Shown here piece by piece: positions 32,697 to 43,446 of a stretch of DNA of 64,000 nt. The notes beneath the pieces were generated by a model, which worked only from the letters and a program-made list of their open reading frames with translations, had not been told where the DNA came from and made no database searches. The stretch is from positions 74,274,252 to 74,338,251 of the forward strand of contig NW_024609857.1 in assembly GCF_016920785.2 (NCBI RefSeq), in the 5' to 3' direction. Both the position numbers and the translations under genes were made by a program. This DNA comes from Ixodes scapularis (Eukaryota; Arthropoda; Arachnida; Ixodida; Ixodidae). The stretch's first letter is position 1; the number at the start of each line of letters is the position of its first letter.

Positions 32697-32883
32697 AGGC
32701 CTGTTCCCACATGCAGCGAAGCGCTACAAGCATAGTGCTTACCTCGCGCTAAGCGCGTGCTGAAGGGAGCGTTCACCAGCTTTGTATCGCACCGTCAAAA
32801 CTGTTGCTCATGGCAGACGATAAGTAGCTGACGGCACGTGAGCAGCGCTACATCAGCGCTTCGCTGCATGTGAGAACCGGCCT
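32697..32883. mobile_element. Harbinger-type MITE (187 bp)
   Basis: AGGCCTGTTCCCACATGCAG at the left is mirrored at the right (CTGCATGTGAGAACCGGCCT). TAA flanks both ends. The subterminal CACATGCAGCG is shared with the larger element at 9215-10280. Confidence 0.85.
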
Positions 32884-33094
32884 TAAGAAGGCCAAACTCT
32901 TTCAATAGGGAGTATTCACTGGCGGCCATATCTGTGCGCGCGAATGCTGAGCGCGTGCTGACGGCGAGCTTCCACAGTTCTTTTGCAACGTGCATTCCGC
33001 ACCATCAAGAGTGTCGGTCTTAGCAGCCTGTTATCACTTCGGAGTCTCTCTCCCGGAGGCGACGTCCACCTCTCTTAGATGCCGGCACGACATT

Positions 33095-33138
33095 TCTTAG
33101 ATGCCGTGCCGGCGTTTCTGCCGGCACGGCATCTAAGA
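33095..33138. repeat. Perfect 19-bp hairpin at the Gypsy deletion junction
   Basis: TCTTAGATGCCGTGCCGGC (33,095-33,113), loop GTTTCT, then the exact complement (33,120-33,138). A third partial copy of the word lies at 33,072-33,088. It sits between the residual 5' LTR and the integrase region and looks like filler DNA made when the internal deletion was repaired. Confidence 0.85.
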
Positions 33139-34415
33139 GAGCTCAGTGCCAAGGACAGAACACTTACTGCAGTAAAAAGCTTCGTAATGCGTGGCTGGCT
33201 GAAAAATCTAACCAAAGAACAGCATGAGCTGCATCCTTATTTTTGCAGAAGGCAGGAGTTGACTGTCGTCCAGGACCTGCTCTACTGGGGACAGCGAGTC
33301 GTCATTCCAGGGGCAGCCCAGAAAGAGATGCTCAAGCTACTCCACGAGGCTCACCAGAGGGCGACGGCCATGAAAAGGGTAGCCCGGACATTGTTTTGGC
33401 GGCCCGGATTGGACGGTGAAATAGAACGACTGGCTCGTCTTTGTCACAACTGTACACAGGCTGCTCCTATGCCACCAGCAAGCACGCCTGTTAACTGGCC
33501 AGAAACGGGAGAAAACTGGTCGCGGTTGCACATTGATTTTGCCGGGACAATTGAAGACAAAATGCTACTGGTGGAAGTAGATTCACACACTAAGTGGATC
33601 GAAGTATGCGCAATGCGCTCTGCCACCACTGAAGCCACCATAAGGAAGCTCAGAGAGATGTTCAGCCGATTCGGCTTACCACGTACGATTGTGTCCGACA
33701 ACGGGACTCAGTTTACTAGTCAGCAGTTTGGCGAGTTCCGGGAAAGAAATCACGTGGAGCATTTACGAACCGCCCCGTATCACCCACAATCTAATGGATT
33801 GGCAGAGCGGGCGGTCAGGACGGTGAAAGAGTCCCTAGCAAAGTTTTCAACCGGGGATTTGGAAACGAAGTTGGCGAAAGTATTGCTGTTTTACCGTCGC
33901 ACTCCACTGTCGGACGGAAAATCACCGGCCGAACTCTTACTCGGTTTCCAATTACGCTCGCGCGTCGACACTGCTGTGCCGTCAAGACGAGTGTCCTCGA
34001 CCGACTTGCAGGTCCCAAGAATTCGCCCTCAGGCTGCCGTATGGTACCGGAACTTCGGGCAAGGTGAAAAACGGTTGCCCGGGGTGGTGGAGAGCAACCA
34101 CGGAGCTCGCATGATGTGGTCGCTACTCCCGAAGGCGACGTCCGCCGTCATCTCGATCAACTACGGCTACGGGAGGTCAAGGTGGAAATCAGCGAGGCCC
34201 CCGCCGCCAGCGGTTCAGCGGTACCTGCACCCTCTCCCAGGAGCCCTGCTGACCAGTTGGCCCGAGCCGCGGTACCTGCAGCCTCGGCCAGGAGCCCTGC
34301 GAACGAGTTGTACTGTGACGCAACGACCTCCAGCGAGCCAGAAGACAGCTGTGTGCCGTTCGAGCTGCGACGATCCACCCGGACTCGGAAACCCATTGAT
34401 CGCCTTCAATTATAA
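33129..34415 (+). pseudogene. Gypsy integrase region (frameshifted)
   Basis: The frame runs from about 33,129. It shows an HHCC-type zinc finger (HEAHQRATAMKR...CHNC), then the DDE core: LHIDFAG (Asp), VSDNGTQFTS (Asp) and NGLAERAVRTVKE (Glu). All three catalytic residues are intact, and the core inserts retroelement cDNA into host DNA. Around 34,100-34,118 a one-base shift moves the rest (VATPEGDVRRHLDQLRLREV and the Ser/Pro-rich tail ending RSTRTRKPIDRLQL at 34,415) into another frame. Apparent codons before ~33,129 come from a hairpin filler and are not part of pol. Confidence 0.8.
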
Positions 34416-34774
34416 GAAGAGGAGAATTGTTATCACTTCGGCAGCGTCACCGAAGCATGACGATACTGTTATCTACTGTTTGTCTGTTTTATTAACTGTT
34501 TTGCCATTGGCCCGTGGCAGCGCTATATATACTTCCACGCCTGCCCGGAATAAAACGTTCTTACCCTGGTAGCCGGCCTGCCTAAATTTGGTCTTCGCGG
34601 TTCTGTCCTACCGCGAGATGACAAAGTGACAACACAGCCTATTGATGTGAGCTCGTTCTGAGCATGCGCTCTAAACAGCACCCACAAATATGGCGTCCAG
34701 TGAATACTCCCTATATAAACGAGTCTGCAGGTGACCGATGGGGCACCGCTGCTGCCGCTTTCATTGTACTCCTA

Positions 34775-34942
34775 TACTCCGTTTCACCTTATTTTGTACC
34801 GCAGCGGAAGCTAGAAGCGCGGGCTCATAGCGTTGGCAGCTGCCCTTAATGCACGAGAGCTTGTGCCGCCGAGATGTGCCCTAGAGCGAAGAGGTCGCGC
34901 CTGTAGCCTTTCCTGCGGTACATCATAAGGTGAAACAGAGTA
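34775..34942. mobile_element. CTCCGTTTCACC-ended MITE, copy 2
   Basis: Ends CTCCGTTTCACCTTATTTTG and CATAAGGTGAAACAGAG, flanked by TA. The body matches copy 1 at 13,319-13,484. Confidence 0.8.
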
Positions 34943-35073
34943 TAGGGAGTATTCACTGGCGGCCATATCCGTGTGCGCTGCTGCTGAGCGCGTGCTGACG
35001 GCGAGCTTCCGCAGTCCTTTTGAAGCGTGCATTTAGCACCATCAAGTTTGCAGGTCTTAGCAGGCTATTAATG
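34943..35073. mobile_element. Second AGGGAGTATTCACTGGC MITE, cut by the scaffold gap
   Basis: From AGGGAGTATTCACTGGCGGC onward it matches 32,907-33,028 almost base for base (CGCGTGCTGACGGCGAGCTT and GTCTTAGCAG), then stops at the N run. Confidence 0.75.
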
Positions 35074-35173
35074 NNNNNNNNNNNNNNNNNNNNNNNNNNN
35101 NNNNNNNNNNNNNNNNNNNNNNNNNNNNNNNNNNNNNNNNNNNNNNNNNNNNNNNNNNNNNNNNNNNNNNNNN
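35074..35173. other. Scaffold gap of exactly 100 N
   Basis: One hundred Ns, the usual placeholder for a gap of unknown size. Upstream dehydratase exons could be missing here. Confidence 0.99.
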
Positions 35174-35417
35174 CCTGTTTGAGCTCGAGTGTAAACAATC
35201 TGAGAATTTATACATACGGTCGCCAACCGGCTAGAATTTCGGATTTTAACCTCTTCATTTTCCTTTTTTGTTGCTCTTGCTTACCCCGAGTTCTTTTCAG
35301 CAAATCTACTTTCTTTGCGTTTTTTAAATTTTTTTATCGACAATAATTGTTGCAACCGTTTAATCCAAACACTGCTCAGAACGTTCACGGTTGGCATCAT
35401 AACGCTGACTCTTGCAG

Positions 35418-35677
35418 TGTGACTCAGATTCGTCTATATGGCGCAGGACGGGCAACTCCACCATGATACCCGAGATCTTCGAGGACCTTTGCGGCGTCGC
35501 TCCGGGCGCCATTGTGGCCTCAGTGGGCGGCGGTGGTCTTGTGTGCGGAATAGCGGAGGGGCTGGACAAGGTGGGCTGGTCCCAGGTACCCATCGTGGCC
35601 GTCGAGACCAAGGGCGCCGACAGCTTCAGGGCTTCCATCAACGCAAACAAGCAGGTCACCCTACCCACCATCACAAG
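35418..35677 (+). CDS. SDS: L-serine dehydratase / L-threonine deaminase, exon with the PLP glycine loop
   Basis: This exon encodes about 86 residues of a fold-type II PLP enzyme that deaminates L-serine to pyruvate and L-threonine to 2-oxobutyrate in the cytosol. SVGGGGLVCGI is the tetraglycine loop that holds the cofactor phosphate, and VPIVAVETKGADSF and LPTIT follow as in animal serine dehydratases. The acceptor is probably CTCTTGCAG at 35,417; an alternative, GGCGCAG at 35,446, would shorten the exon. The donor is ACAAG|GTGACG, leaving two bases (AG) that join the next exon. The catalytic-lysine exons upstream were not found; they may lie before the window or in the adjacent gap. Confidence 0.9.
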
Positions 35678-36629
35678 GTGACGGCCCTTTCGCTGCACTC
35701 GCGATTCCCGCGAAATCGACGCTATGTAGTGGCAACGCCGAGAAGCTCACGAGAGGAGGTCGCCTCGAGTCTGTCGTCCACTGCTTGGCTCTCGTAAACA
35801 GCATAGAAACAGACATCGTTTCCAGTAATTATTTTTATGATTCCGCCGTGTCATTCCTACGCACTGGCCAGAAGAAGGTTTCTGCTGTCGAATAATTCTC
35901 TTTGCTTTCATATGTAACAGCGATTTTACGCTGCAATGCTAGAAATGTATGGTGGTTCGCGTGCAGAACGACAAAAACGGCCTCCTTTCGTCCGCCATTT
36001 TGCCTGACCAGCGCGCCCCCTATAGTTCGCTGGAGTCGCGAATAGCGCTAATGTGTTGTTTCAAGGGTCGTGCAGTGGTCGTCCTCAAAAGGACACTGAA
36101 GTGAATTCTAAGGTTGTAGCATGACAATGAATACTCCTTGGGTAATGAAATCCGCTCGTAACCGCTGATGAAATTATACGTCCAAGACCGCCTTCACAGC
36201 CTCACTACCAAATGAAACAGACCTAATAAGCACAATATACAAAGTGTCCTCTTTTCAAATTTTGCAGTTTTTTTGTTTTTTGTTTCGTTTGAAAAGCCGC
36301 GAGGCTGCACTAATGCGGTCTGTGCAGGTGAGTTATACTGTCGAAGGGCCATAATATATGGGACTAATCGTCACGATCATTGGGATACTTAGGGTTAATT
36401 AAGTAATAATTGTTAAAAAACCTTTTGATTACTGTGAGTAAACATATGGTTCCAAATAGAAACTCGCTCAGCGTCATCGAGCGCTATTAAAATAGTAAAT
36501 TTGAGAAAGGCTTGGAGTGCGTAGGAAGCACGGCAGTGCGCTAGATACTTACCACTCGTGCAACAGCCGCAAGGTTGGCGGGTCAAAAAAAAAAGCAAGT
36601 AATTAATTTAAAAAAAAAGTGAAAGCCGC
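35678..36629. other. Start of dehydratase intron; no feature recognised
   Basis: Intron sequence with short T and A tracts. No repeat border could be defined. Confidence 0.5.
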
Positions 36630-36754
36630 TACAACTCCCTGTAACGCTGAATTAGAGCGCAGCTCTTGAGGAGGAGGGAAGGGTACTGAGGGGGGGGGGG
36701 GAGGGGGTCACGTGACCTCGGCGGGGGGTCACGTAAGCCCCCCTCCCCGAGATC

Positions 36755-36958
36755 ACCGAAGGTACCCGAGGTCCTCCCGAAGGAACCGAGGTCCTCCCGA
36801 GGTCCTCCCGAAGGAACCCGAGGTTCTTCCGAAGGAACCCGAGGCCCTCCCGAGGTCCTCCCGAAGGAACCCGAGGTCCTCCCGAGGTCCTCCCGAAGAA
36901 ACCCGAGGTCCTCCCGAAGGAACCCGAGGTCCTCCCGAGGTCCTCCCGAGGTCCTCAG
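36755..36958. repeat. CCCGAGGTCCTCCCGAAGGAA minisatellite
   Basis: A ~21-24-bp unit with internal GAGGTCCTCCC sub-units repeats across about 200 bp. It is unrelated in sequence to the 42-bp array inside the A-family copy at 11.3-12.4 kb. Confidence 0.85.
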
Positions 36959-37074
36959 GGTAAGGCTCGCGGTTACGCCGACGCCAGCGGCGACGACGAC
37001 GCCGACGCCGACGCCGCTAGCCGGAAACGGGTGCCTAAAGGCGCAGTCCCACCGGCGATGTAAGCGCAAAAAGT

Positions 37075-37565
37075 AAGGGCGCAAACGAGCTGGTGTACAT
37101 TGCACATGGTTGAAAAAACCCGAGACTGCGGGTAAACGACACAACACTAAAAGTCTCTATGAATGGGGGTGAAGTTTGCATCTTGTAGGATTAATGAACA
37201 AAAAGTAAGGGCGCAAACGAGCTGGTGTACATTGCACATGGTCGAAAAAAAAATGAAAGCCGTTTACAAATCTCTGTAACGCCGAACGGGAGCGCAGCTC
37301 TTGAGGAGGAGTAGGGAAGGGTACTGAGGGGGGTCACGTCACCTGCGGGTAGTCACGTGACCCCGGGGGGTCACGTGATTTCGGAGGAGGGGGGTCACGT
37401 GACCTCGGGGGGGGGGGGGGCTCAGGCTGGAAACGGGCCCCTAAGAGCTGCGCTCTAAAAAACCCGAGACTGCGGGTAAACGACACAACACTAAAGAGTC
37501 TCTAAAGAGACTTTTCAGTGTTGGGTCGTTTACCCGCAGTCTCGGAGTTTTTTCAACCATGTGCG
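37075..37565. mobile_element. Snap-back element, copy 2, interrupted
   Basis: The leader GCAAACGAGCTGGTGTACAT precedes CGAGACTGCGGGTAAACGAC. The complement GTCGTTTACCCGCAGTCTCG lies at about 37,524-37,543, with loop DNA AGAGTCTCTAAAGAGACTTT. An A-family copy (37,250-37,458) is inserted between two direct copies of the leader region. Confidence 0.6.
37250..37458. mobile_element. Short A-family copy nested inside other elements
   Basis: GAGCGCAGCTCTTGAGGAGG at the left, CCTAAGAGCTGCGCTCTAAA at the right, and CACGTGAC palindromes with G runs between. It is the smallest A-family copy here, about 200 bp. Confidence 0.7.
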
Positions 37566-38180
37566 ATGTAAGCAGTCGCGCGATGCGACTAGATCGCATC
37601 GCAAAAAAAAAAAAAAAATAGATGGTCACACCGGCGTGCGCTATGAGCGAGTCCAACGCCTTCGTTGGCGAGTCGTTTCTCGAAAACTCTCGCTCCGAAC
37701 GCCGTTGATTGGCTCAGCCGCTCCGCAACTAGATCGCATCGCAAAAAAGTCGGGTCGAGTAGCGACTGCTCAAATCGCGTCGCTTTTTGCCCGCGATGGT
37801 CGCTTTTGCGATGAAAGTTATCGCGCGACCAGATCGCATCGCCGGTGGGAACGCGCCTTAAGAGCTGCCCTCTAAAAAAGCGCGAGTGCGTTTTTGGCAG
37901 TTTTGCACCTTATGCACGAGCGGTAACTTGAGCGCAACAGCGCCCTTCCCAAGTGCTCCGAGCCTTTCTCAATTATTTGTTTATCTTCACCAATTAAAAT
38001 TTTAATAACACATTTTAGTCAATTAAACGACTTATCGCGACGGCCGCTATTCTTTATTACCTTACCTTGTCCATATAACTCCACTGCTTTCACGGTTTAT
38101 TTAGAAACAGTTTGTAAAACCTACAAGAAGCAGCTTGTATGTGAAGACCCCTCTAATCAATGAACCATCGCAGTAAACGG

Positions 38181-38876
38181 GCAGTTTTGGAATAGCGTAT
38201 AAAGCCTTGCGTACGCAAAGAATAGCGTCGTCGCCACTGCGCGTGCGCCGAACGCTAACTGCAGTTTGCGCTTTGCGCGCGCTATTTTAGCGTACGCTGT
38301 TTTTCATAAATTGCCTACGTACGCAAAAAGTCTTTTGCGCTGGCAGCCGCTTTCACGGCATCGTGAGTGCGACGTCGGCGCATCCTCGCGACTGCGATTT
38401 TCAACACGGACGACATTGCACTCCTAAGGGAGTAGCATGTCAGGAACGTTTTGGAAGACCCAGCAAGGTGGGCAACGATCGCCAGCAACTTGCTGCTTGC
38501 GACGCGCGAACGTTGCTCGGCGAAGGTACGGTGTGCGAAGGTCAGCGCACGAGACCTCTCTTGTCGAGGCGACGCTAGCGGACACGACCGTCGACCGCCC
38601 CCGTTGCATTCCCGTAGCCAAACAAATCAAAAATGTTACTCTGAACCAAAAAAAAAAGAAAAAGAAACGTCTTTTTTTTCTCATTTTACAGCATTTCGTG
38701 TGCGTTATAAAAACCGTGGCTGCATCTTGGTGGTGTTGCAAGCGCGAGATGCTTGGGCTTTTGCGTCGCGGCGGAGAAACGCTATTCTAAAACACTCTTG
38801 CGTAGCGCGCGCTAATGTAAGCTCAAAGTTTTTCGCTAGCCTGCGCTAACATTGGGTACGTTATTCTAAAACTCCC
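38181..38876. mobile_element. MITE with AGTTTTGGAATAGCGTA ends
   Basis: GCAGTTTTGGAATAGCGTA at the left pairs with TACGTTATTCTAAAACTCCC at the right. Subterminal ACGCAA/TTGCGT words add to the inverted repeat. Frames inside (38,363-38,849) have no recognised domains. Confidence 0.65.
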
Positions 38877-39614
38877 TAATGTATCCTAGGCACTGCTCCG
38901 TTGTGGAAGGCGTTTTACAGATGCGCAGCAGTTCTCTCCGGAATATCAGACGCCCCACATGCTTCGTGGAATTGCCTACATCCCGTAGTCGGTCACGCCG
39001 TACTCGAATATATTATCTTTTTATTCCAGGTTTTATACGCAATAAACCTTTTTAAGGAGATATTAACGTACAACAAAAAAAAAAAAAAAAATGACTGCCT
39101 TTTTTTTTTTTGCGTGCAGCCTTTAGATTTGTGTCGCACGAATTTTCTTGTAAACGATTACCGTCTGCCGAAGCACATCCGGACATATAACTATGGAAGC
39201 AGCCCAGCCGGTCTCGCTAGCGCGAACAGTCAGTTTCCACGCACGTCGGCGTAGCGCGGACGCTATCACCGGCCCTGTGATTGACTGCGGGGTTATTCGG
39301 AAAGGATACTGCAAAATTGAAGCTATAAAATCTTAAATGAACTGACGTACCACAACCTTACGAGTCTCCAACATCGGCTAACTAAAATCTGAGAAAAACA
39401 ATTCATGTGGGCCACCATCGATCCCCTCACAGTTTTCTGACCTGCGCACGTTCTCACTAATTCTCATTGAGCCTCTTACAATATATATATTCGGTAAAAA
39501 AAAATTAAAAAATAATATTATTTTGCATAGAAACACTTAAATTGGGTCACAGAAATAACCGTTTTAGATAAAAGGCCCATTCACATATGAGTGTCGGCTT
39601 ACTATGTCTTCTGT
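38877..39614. other. Dehydratase intron, no feature recognised
   Basis: Contains A and T tracts near 39,076-39,110 and 39,497-39,520. Nothing else supported. Confidence 0.5.
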
Positions 39615-40930
39615 TACGCATACTTGAGTAGTAATTCAATTACAGTAATTGAATTACCGTAGTTTAACTACTTTTCCTGTTAATTTGTAATTGTAATTAA
39701 TTACTTTTTACCTAAACGGAATTGTAATTGTAATTTAATTACTTTCTAGCGTCAGTAATTGCAAAATCCCAGGCACAATTACAATTACTTTGGAAGATTT
39801 TTCGGCGCCGGCGCTTTTCCTCCCCTGACCACGGAGAGACGACAGTACAGCCACAGCGACAAAGGAGAGAGCGTATCCCAACCTGCTCAAAAGGAGGGAA
39901 AGGAGGAATGGGAAATAGAGGCTGGGATAGAACGGAATGAAGGGTTTTGTCGGCTGTAAAACGATTTAATGAAAAATTTTAGAAATAATTTGATAAATGA
40001 GGTCTATAGTCACGTCCGTTTTCGTTCCTGTCGCAGTTGAAATATGTCTCTTCGTCTCGTTCGCTCCTTGTTGCTCGTGATCCCTAGGGGTCTCTCTTAT
40101 TTCTCATTCCCATCTGGGGGCATCGCGGTTCGACGTCGAGCTGGTTGGGCTCCGATCACATCATCTGGTCGAGGCGGGGAGGTTCGAGGTTCTCCTTACG
40201 CGTCTTCCTCGCTAGCATATTCGCTTACATATTTCAGTCAAGGTTGGGGACTTTTATTGTCCATGAAATTATTTTCTCTTCTTTACGAGTTCTTCACATC
40301 CCTCTTCTCTAGCTTGTCTGTTGGTACCACTTAGAGTAAGTGGTGCCACTCTAACATCGAGGCGAAAAAACAGCAAGTCTCTTTAACACGACTCACACCA
40401 CCTTACTTCCAACCGTTGTTGCGACACTGCTCTTCCCTCTCCCAATCTTCGTCTACCTTTTTGCATAAATTTTCATTATTCACTGTTTGCTCTAACCCCT
40501 AACCTTTTCAACCGTTTCTTAACCTGATTGGACGAGATTCCAAAACTTTACAAACCGCGGTTTTAGACTGTCAAGGGCTTGTTTTAAAATAAAATAAAAA
40601 TATAAAATATTTTTTTTTATTTATTGAGAATATCAGAATGCAGGAGTTCATTACTCCAAACTGTTAAGCTCTATCATTCCTTTAACAATTTTAATAAAAG
40701 TACAATACCTGACACTAATAAGCTGCCATATAACTCGTTTAAAGTTATATGGCCCAAGGTGAGTAGTTCTCAGAAATAAGTAATTGCAAAGTAATTGCAT
40801 TACTTTTTAAAAGTAATTTGTAATTGTGACGAATTACTTTCGCGTAGTAGTAATTGTAATTGTAGTTAAAATACTTTTGGAGCAGAGTAATTGTAATTGT
40901 AATTAAATTACATTTTGAAAGTATGCTGTT
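39615..40930. mobile_element. AATTGTAATTA-rich hAT-like element
   Basis: Clusters of AATTGTAATTGTAATTAATT lie at both ends (39,620-39,785 and 40,770-40,920), with a weak inverted terminus (GTTACGCATACTT / AAGTATGCTGTTAC). It resembles the element at 5302-6696 in architecture. No transposase was found; exact borders are uncertain. Confidence 0.5.
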
Positions 40931-41423
40931 ACGTCACGAGTAGGATTCCGTGTTTTCGGAGTTTATTTCTCGTGAAATTCGGAGGGTGTATTTGCGAGCG
41001 TATTTTGACCGAAAATTCGGTGTTTATCGGAGTTTATTTTTGTTAGATTCCAAATTCTTTGAAATCCGGATTTTATTAGGTTTATTTGTAAAACACCGTC
41101 TTTTTTTATTTTGTTGTGACCTCGAAATGCGGAGTTTTTCAAATAAATTCAAACAAAAAATTTACCGGTGAGATTGTTTTTTTTTTTTCGGATTCATCTG
41201 AAAACACGAAACCCTAGTTACGAGTTACCGGGACATCTGTGCTTTGAACGTCGCGTGCAAAGCTACTCCTTGAACTGGCTACCACGCTCCATACGAAGCA
41301 TGGGTGTACAGTGATTCCCGAGGTAAGCAGAAGTGAGCTCCCACAACATAACTCAACGTAAGAAAACCGCACTGTGTGAACCGGCCTTCTACGCTCCGTA
41401 AAGCGGGATTAAACAGCCGCCAT

Positions 41424-42412
41424 TACAGAGTTTTAGCGAGTCGTTTCGACACAAACGGTTTGTCCTCGCAAGCGCGCGCGAGGAGGCTCCCAAGCTCCCA
41501 ATGACGCGCGAGGAAGCTCCCAAGCTCCAAAGCTCCCAATGACTCGCGCGCATGCGCGCGCGAGTCATTAGGCAGTTTTAGTAGACCGTGTTTCCCGCTC
41601 CGCTAGCCCTCCGCTACGAAGAAACCGCCACTGCGCCTGCGCGCCGATGGCCTTGGCGGTAGAGTTCCGGGTAGCGGAGGGGCCTAGCGGAGCGGGAAAC
41701 ACGGTCTACTAAAACTCTCTATTGGGAGCTTTGGGAGGCTTTCCTCGTTCGTTTGCTTCTCTCACTCCGGAGTCGTCCCCGGAACGCAGCCAACATCGTT
41801 GACGACCCGGTGAAAATGCAAGATAGCAGTCGACTCCGCCGGCCCAGCCAAGCGTTACGCTTACCACATCGGGAGGCGATTTGCCATCCTGCAACTTTTT
41901 ACTTCGTCCGAGAAGTCGGGCCAAATCGTTTCGAAGACTGCTCACTATGTCAAGCTATCGCGAATGGTGGAAACTACGCGTGTGATTACATTTTCATGGT
42001 CTGGCGCTAACGAGCCGCAGTGTCGACAGCGAGCAGACGAAATGATTTAGCTCTACGGCACACGATGTGAACGATCGTTCAAGTTCAGGAGGACGCATCA
42101 TTTACCGTTGTGCTCGTTCGGACACATTCCACTCTATCTAGCTTCCGAGCTCTTGAGATTCTGACCGGTAAGTATTACCTCGGCCGTCTTGTTTACAACG
42201 GCGTGCCGTGGAACGCTAGCCACAAACTGGCACGCTGCAGTATGTTTCAGATGTTTACGAGCCTGTTAAACACAATCCTCATCATCGTTGAAACGGTTAA
42301 GCGAGTTTTAGGATTCGGTAAAACGCGTTAGATACGGTTTCACCGAAAGGAGCAGCTGCACCGTTCATGAGTTCGGAACCGTGTGCTCCAAAAACGATTT
42401 GCTAAAACTCCC
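41424..42412. mobile_element. GAGTTTTAGCGAGTCGTTT-ended element with nested MITE
   Basis: The left end CAGAGTTTTAGCGAGTCGTT and the right end AACGATTTGCTAAAACTCCC are inverted repeats. A second, smaller MITE lies inside at 41,571-41,717. A perfect 14-bp stem with a 4-base loop (AATGACTCGCGCGC) lies at 41,538-41,569. Interior frames are not recognised. Confidence 0.6.
41571..41717. mobile_element. Nested 147-bp MITE
   Basis: GGCAGTTTTAGTAGACCGTG at the left and CACGGTCTACTAAAACTCTC at the right. The inverted repeat continues through GTTTCCCGCTCCGCTAG for about 36 bp. Confidence 0.85.
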
Positions 42413-43446
42413 TATTCAGCCGGTCTTTTGTTTGTCCGAGTGCCTGCAATGCCAAAATCTCCTTGATTTCGCGCGCTCACTCATTTCCCTGGTCACATGT
42501 CAAAACTAGTGTACCAAACATATTCAAAGTCGTGGGTTCAGGGATTCAATATTAATTCTCAGAAAGGAATATGAACCCCATTTTGTGGCTTCCAAGAAAC
42601 TGCAAATACACGATTGAAAGAAAAAAAAAAAAGTTTCACAGATCACGAGAAGTATAAACCTTTTCCGCTTACTCTCGCCCCCGACCGCCCAGTAGGCATA
42701 TCCGGTATGGGTGACGAAAAAATATTAAAACGTTTCAACCTGCAAGTAATAAAAAAATAGACGGGAGAGAAAACGAGAATGGGTGACGGTTACGCTTTTC
42801 TCCTAAATGCATTCTATTGGCGTGGCGACGGCAAAACAATGTTTTCGCCCATACTGGAAGTGACGGCAATTCAAGATGGCGGCGCCCTTGAAGAAGGGTC
42901 TATATACGCACTACGTGAGTCTCACACGGCGGCGTAAAGCCTGCTGGACGACGCGATGGTGGCGCACAACGAAACAACGTTGCGACCGACGTATCATCGA
43001 CCGCCACTTCAAAACTGTCGTTCGCTGTGGAGGCCATCGATCTTCAAGCGCAGAAAAGCGAAAAAATCGCACGATAAACGGTGCGCGTAAGCTCTTCTTC
43101 GTCCTCGTCTGCTTCACACGCCAGAAAAGCGGAGTAGCGGAAAAAGAATTGTAGGGAGCGACAGTTACGTGATTTCCGGCCCCCAACTCCCTCCGGCTCC
43201 ACATTACCCCTCCTCCTCGGTACGCTTAATTGACCGTGAATCTCCGTGCTCATGTTTCGGTCTTGGTTTGGAAGCAGTTCAGCTTATTTGCTTTACTAAA
43301 CGGATACGTGAATATGCAGCAAAATATTGAATGGATAGTGTCTTGACACCATTATAAATCGCTTAGCAAAACATAAAACGAAATTGTGTGTGTGTGTTTG
43401 TGTGTGTGTGTGGGGGGGGGGGGGGGGGGGTGTCAGTGTCCTTTTA
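42413..43446. other. Dehydratase intron, no gene recognised
   Basis: Overlapping frames at 42,876-43,253 lie on opposite strands in GC-rich DNA and carry no recognisable domain. A (GT)n/G run lies at 43,386-43,430. Confidence 0.45.

Larger units (their letters stand above)
33029..34634 (+). mobile_element. Internally deleted Ty3/Gypsy retrotransposon
   Basis: The element is flanked by a 5-bp duplication CAGCC (33,024-33,028 and 34,635-34,639). It begins TGTTATCACTTCGG and ends GTGACAACA. The 3' LTR (34,428-34,634, 207 bp) has TATATATA at 34,524 and AATAAA at 34,550, and is preceded by a purine tract (AAGAAGAGGAGAA). Only the first ~14 bases of the 5' LTR remain. Gag, protease, reverse transcriptase and RNase H are deleted, leaving integrase. 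Confidence 0.85.
32907..34713. mobile_element. MITE with AGGGAGTATTCACTGGC ends, split by a Gypsy element
   Basis: The left end AGGGAGTATTCACTGGCGGC and the right end, its complement (GTCCAGTGAATACTCCCT), frame about 200 bp of MITE once the Gypsy insertion (33,029-34,634) and one copy of its target duplication are removed. A second, gap-truncated copy starts at 34,945. Confidence 0.75.
37037..37858. mobile_element. Harbinger-type element containing further insertions
   Basis: AGGCGCAGTCCCACCGGCGATG at the left and its complement (CATCGCCGGTGGGAACGCGCCT) at the right are flanked by TAA. GATCGCATCGC repeats lie near both ends. The interior holds two direct copies of AAAAAGTAAGGGCGCAAACG (37,067 and 37,199), an A-family copy and a palindrome, so most of its length is acquired DNA. 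Confidence 0.75.
36630..37880. mobile_element. A-family element with nested elements
   Basis: The left end TTAGAGCGCAGCTCTTGAGG (36,651) and the right end TAAGAGCTGCCCTCTAAAA (37,859) are the A-family termini. The core starts with CACGTG palindromes and a CCCGAGGTCCTCCCGAAGGAA array (36,755-36,958). It is then interrupted at CCGGAAACGGGTGCC|TAA by a Harbinger-type MITE (37,037-37,858) that itself contains another A-family copy and a snap-back palindrome. Confidence 0.65.

Noticed and set aside
33079..33128. N-terminal start of the Gypsy frame
   Set aside because: These codons come from the hairpin filler at the deletion junction, not from pol.
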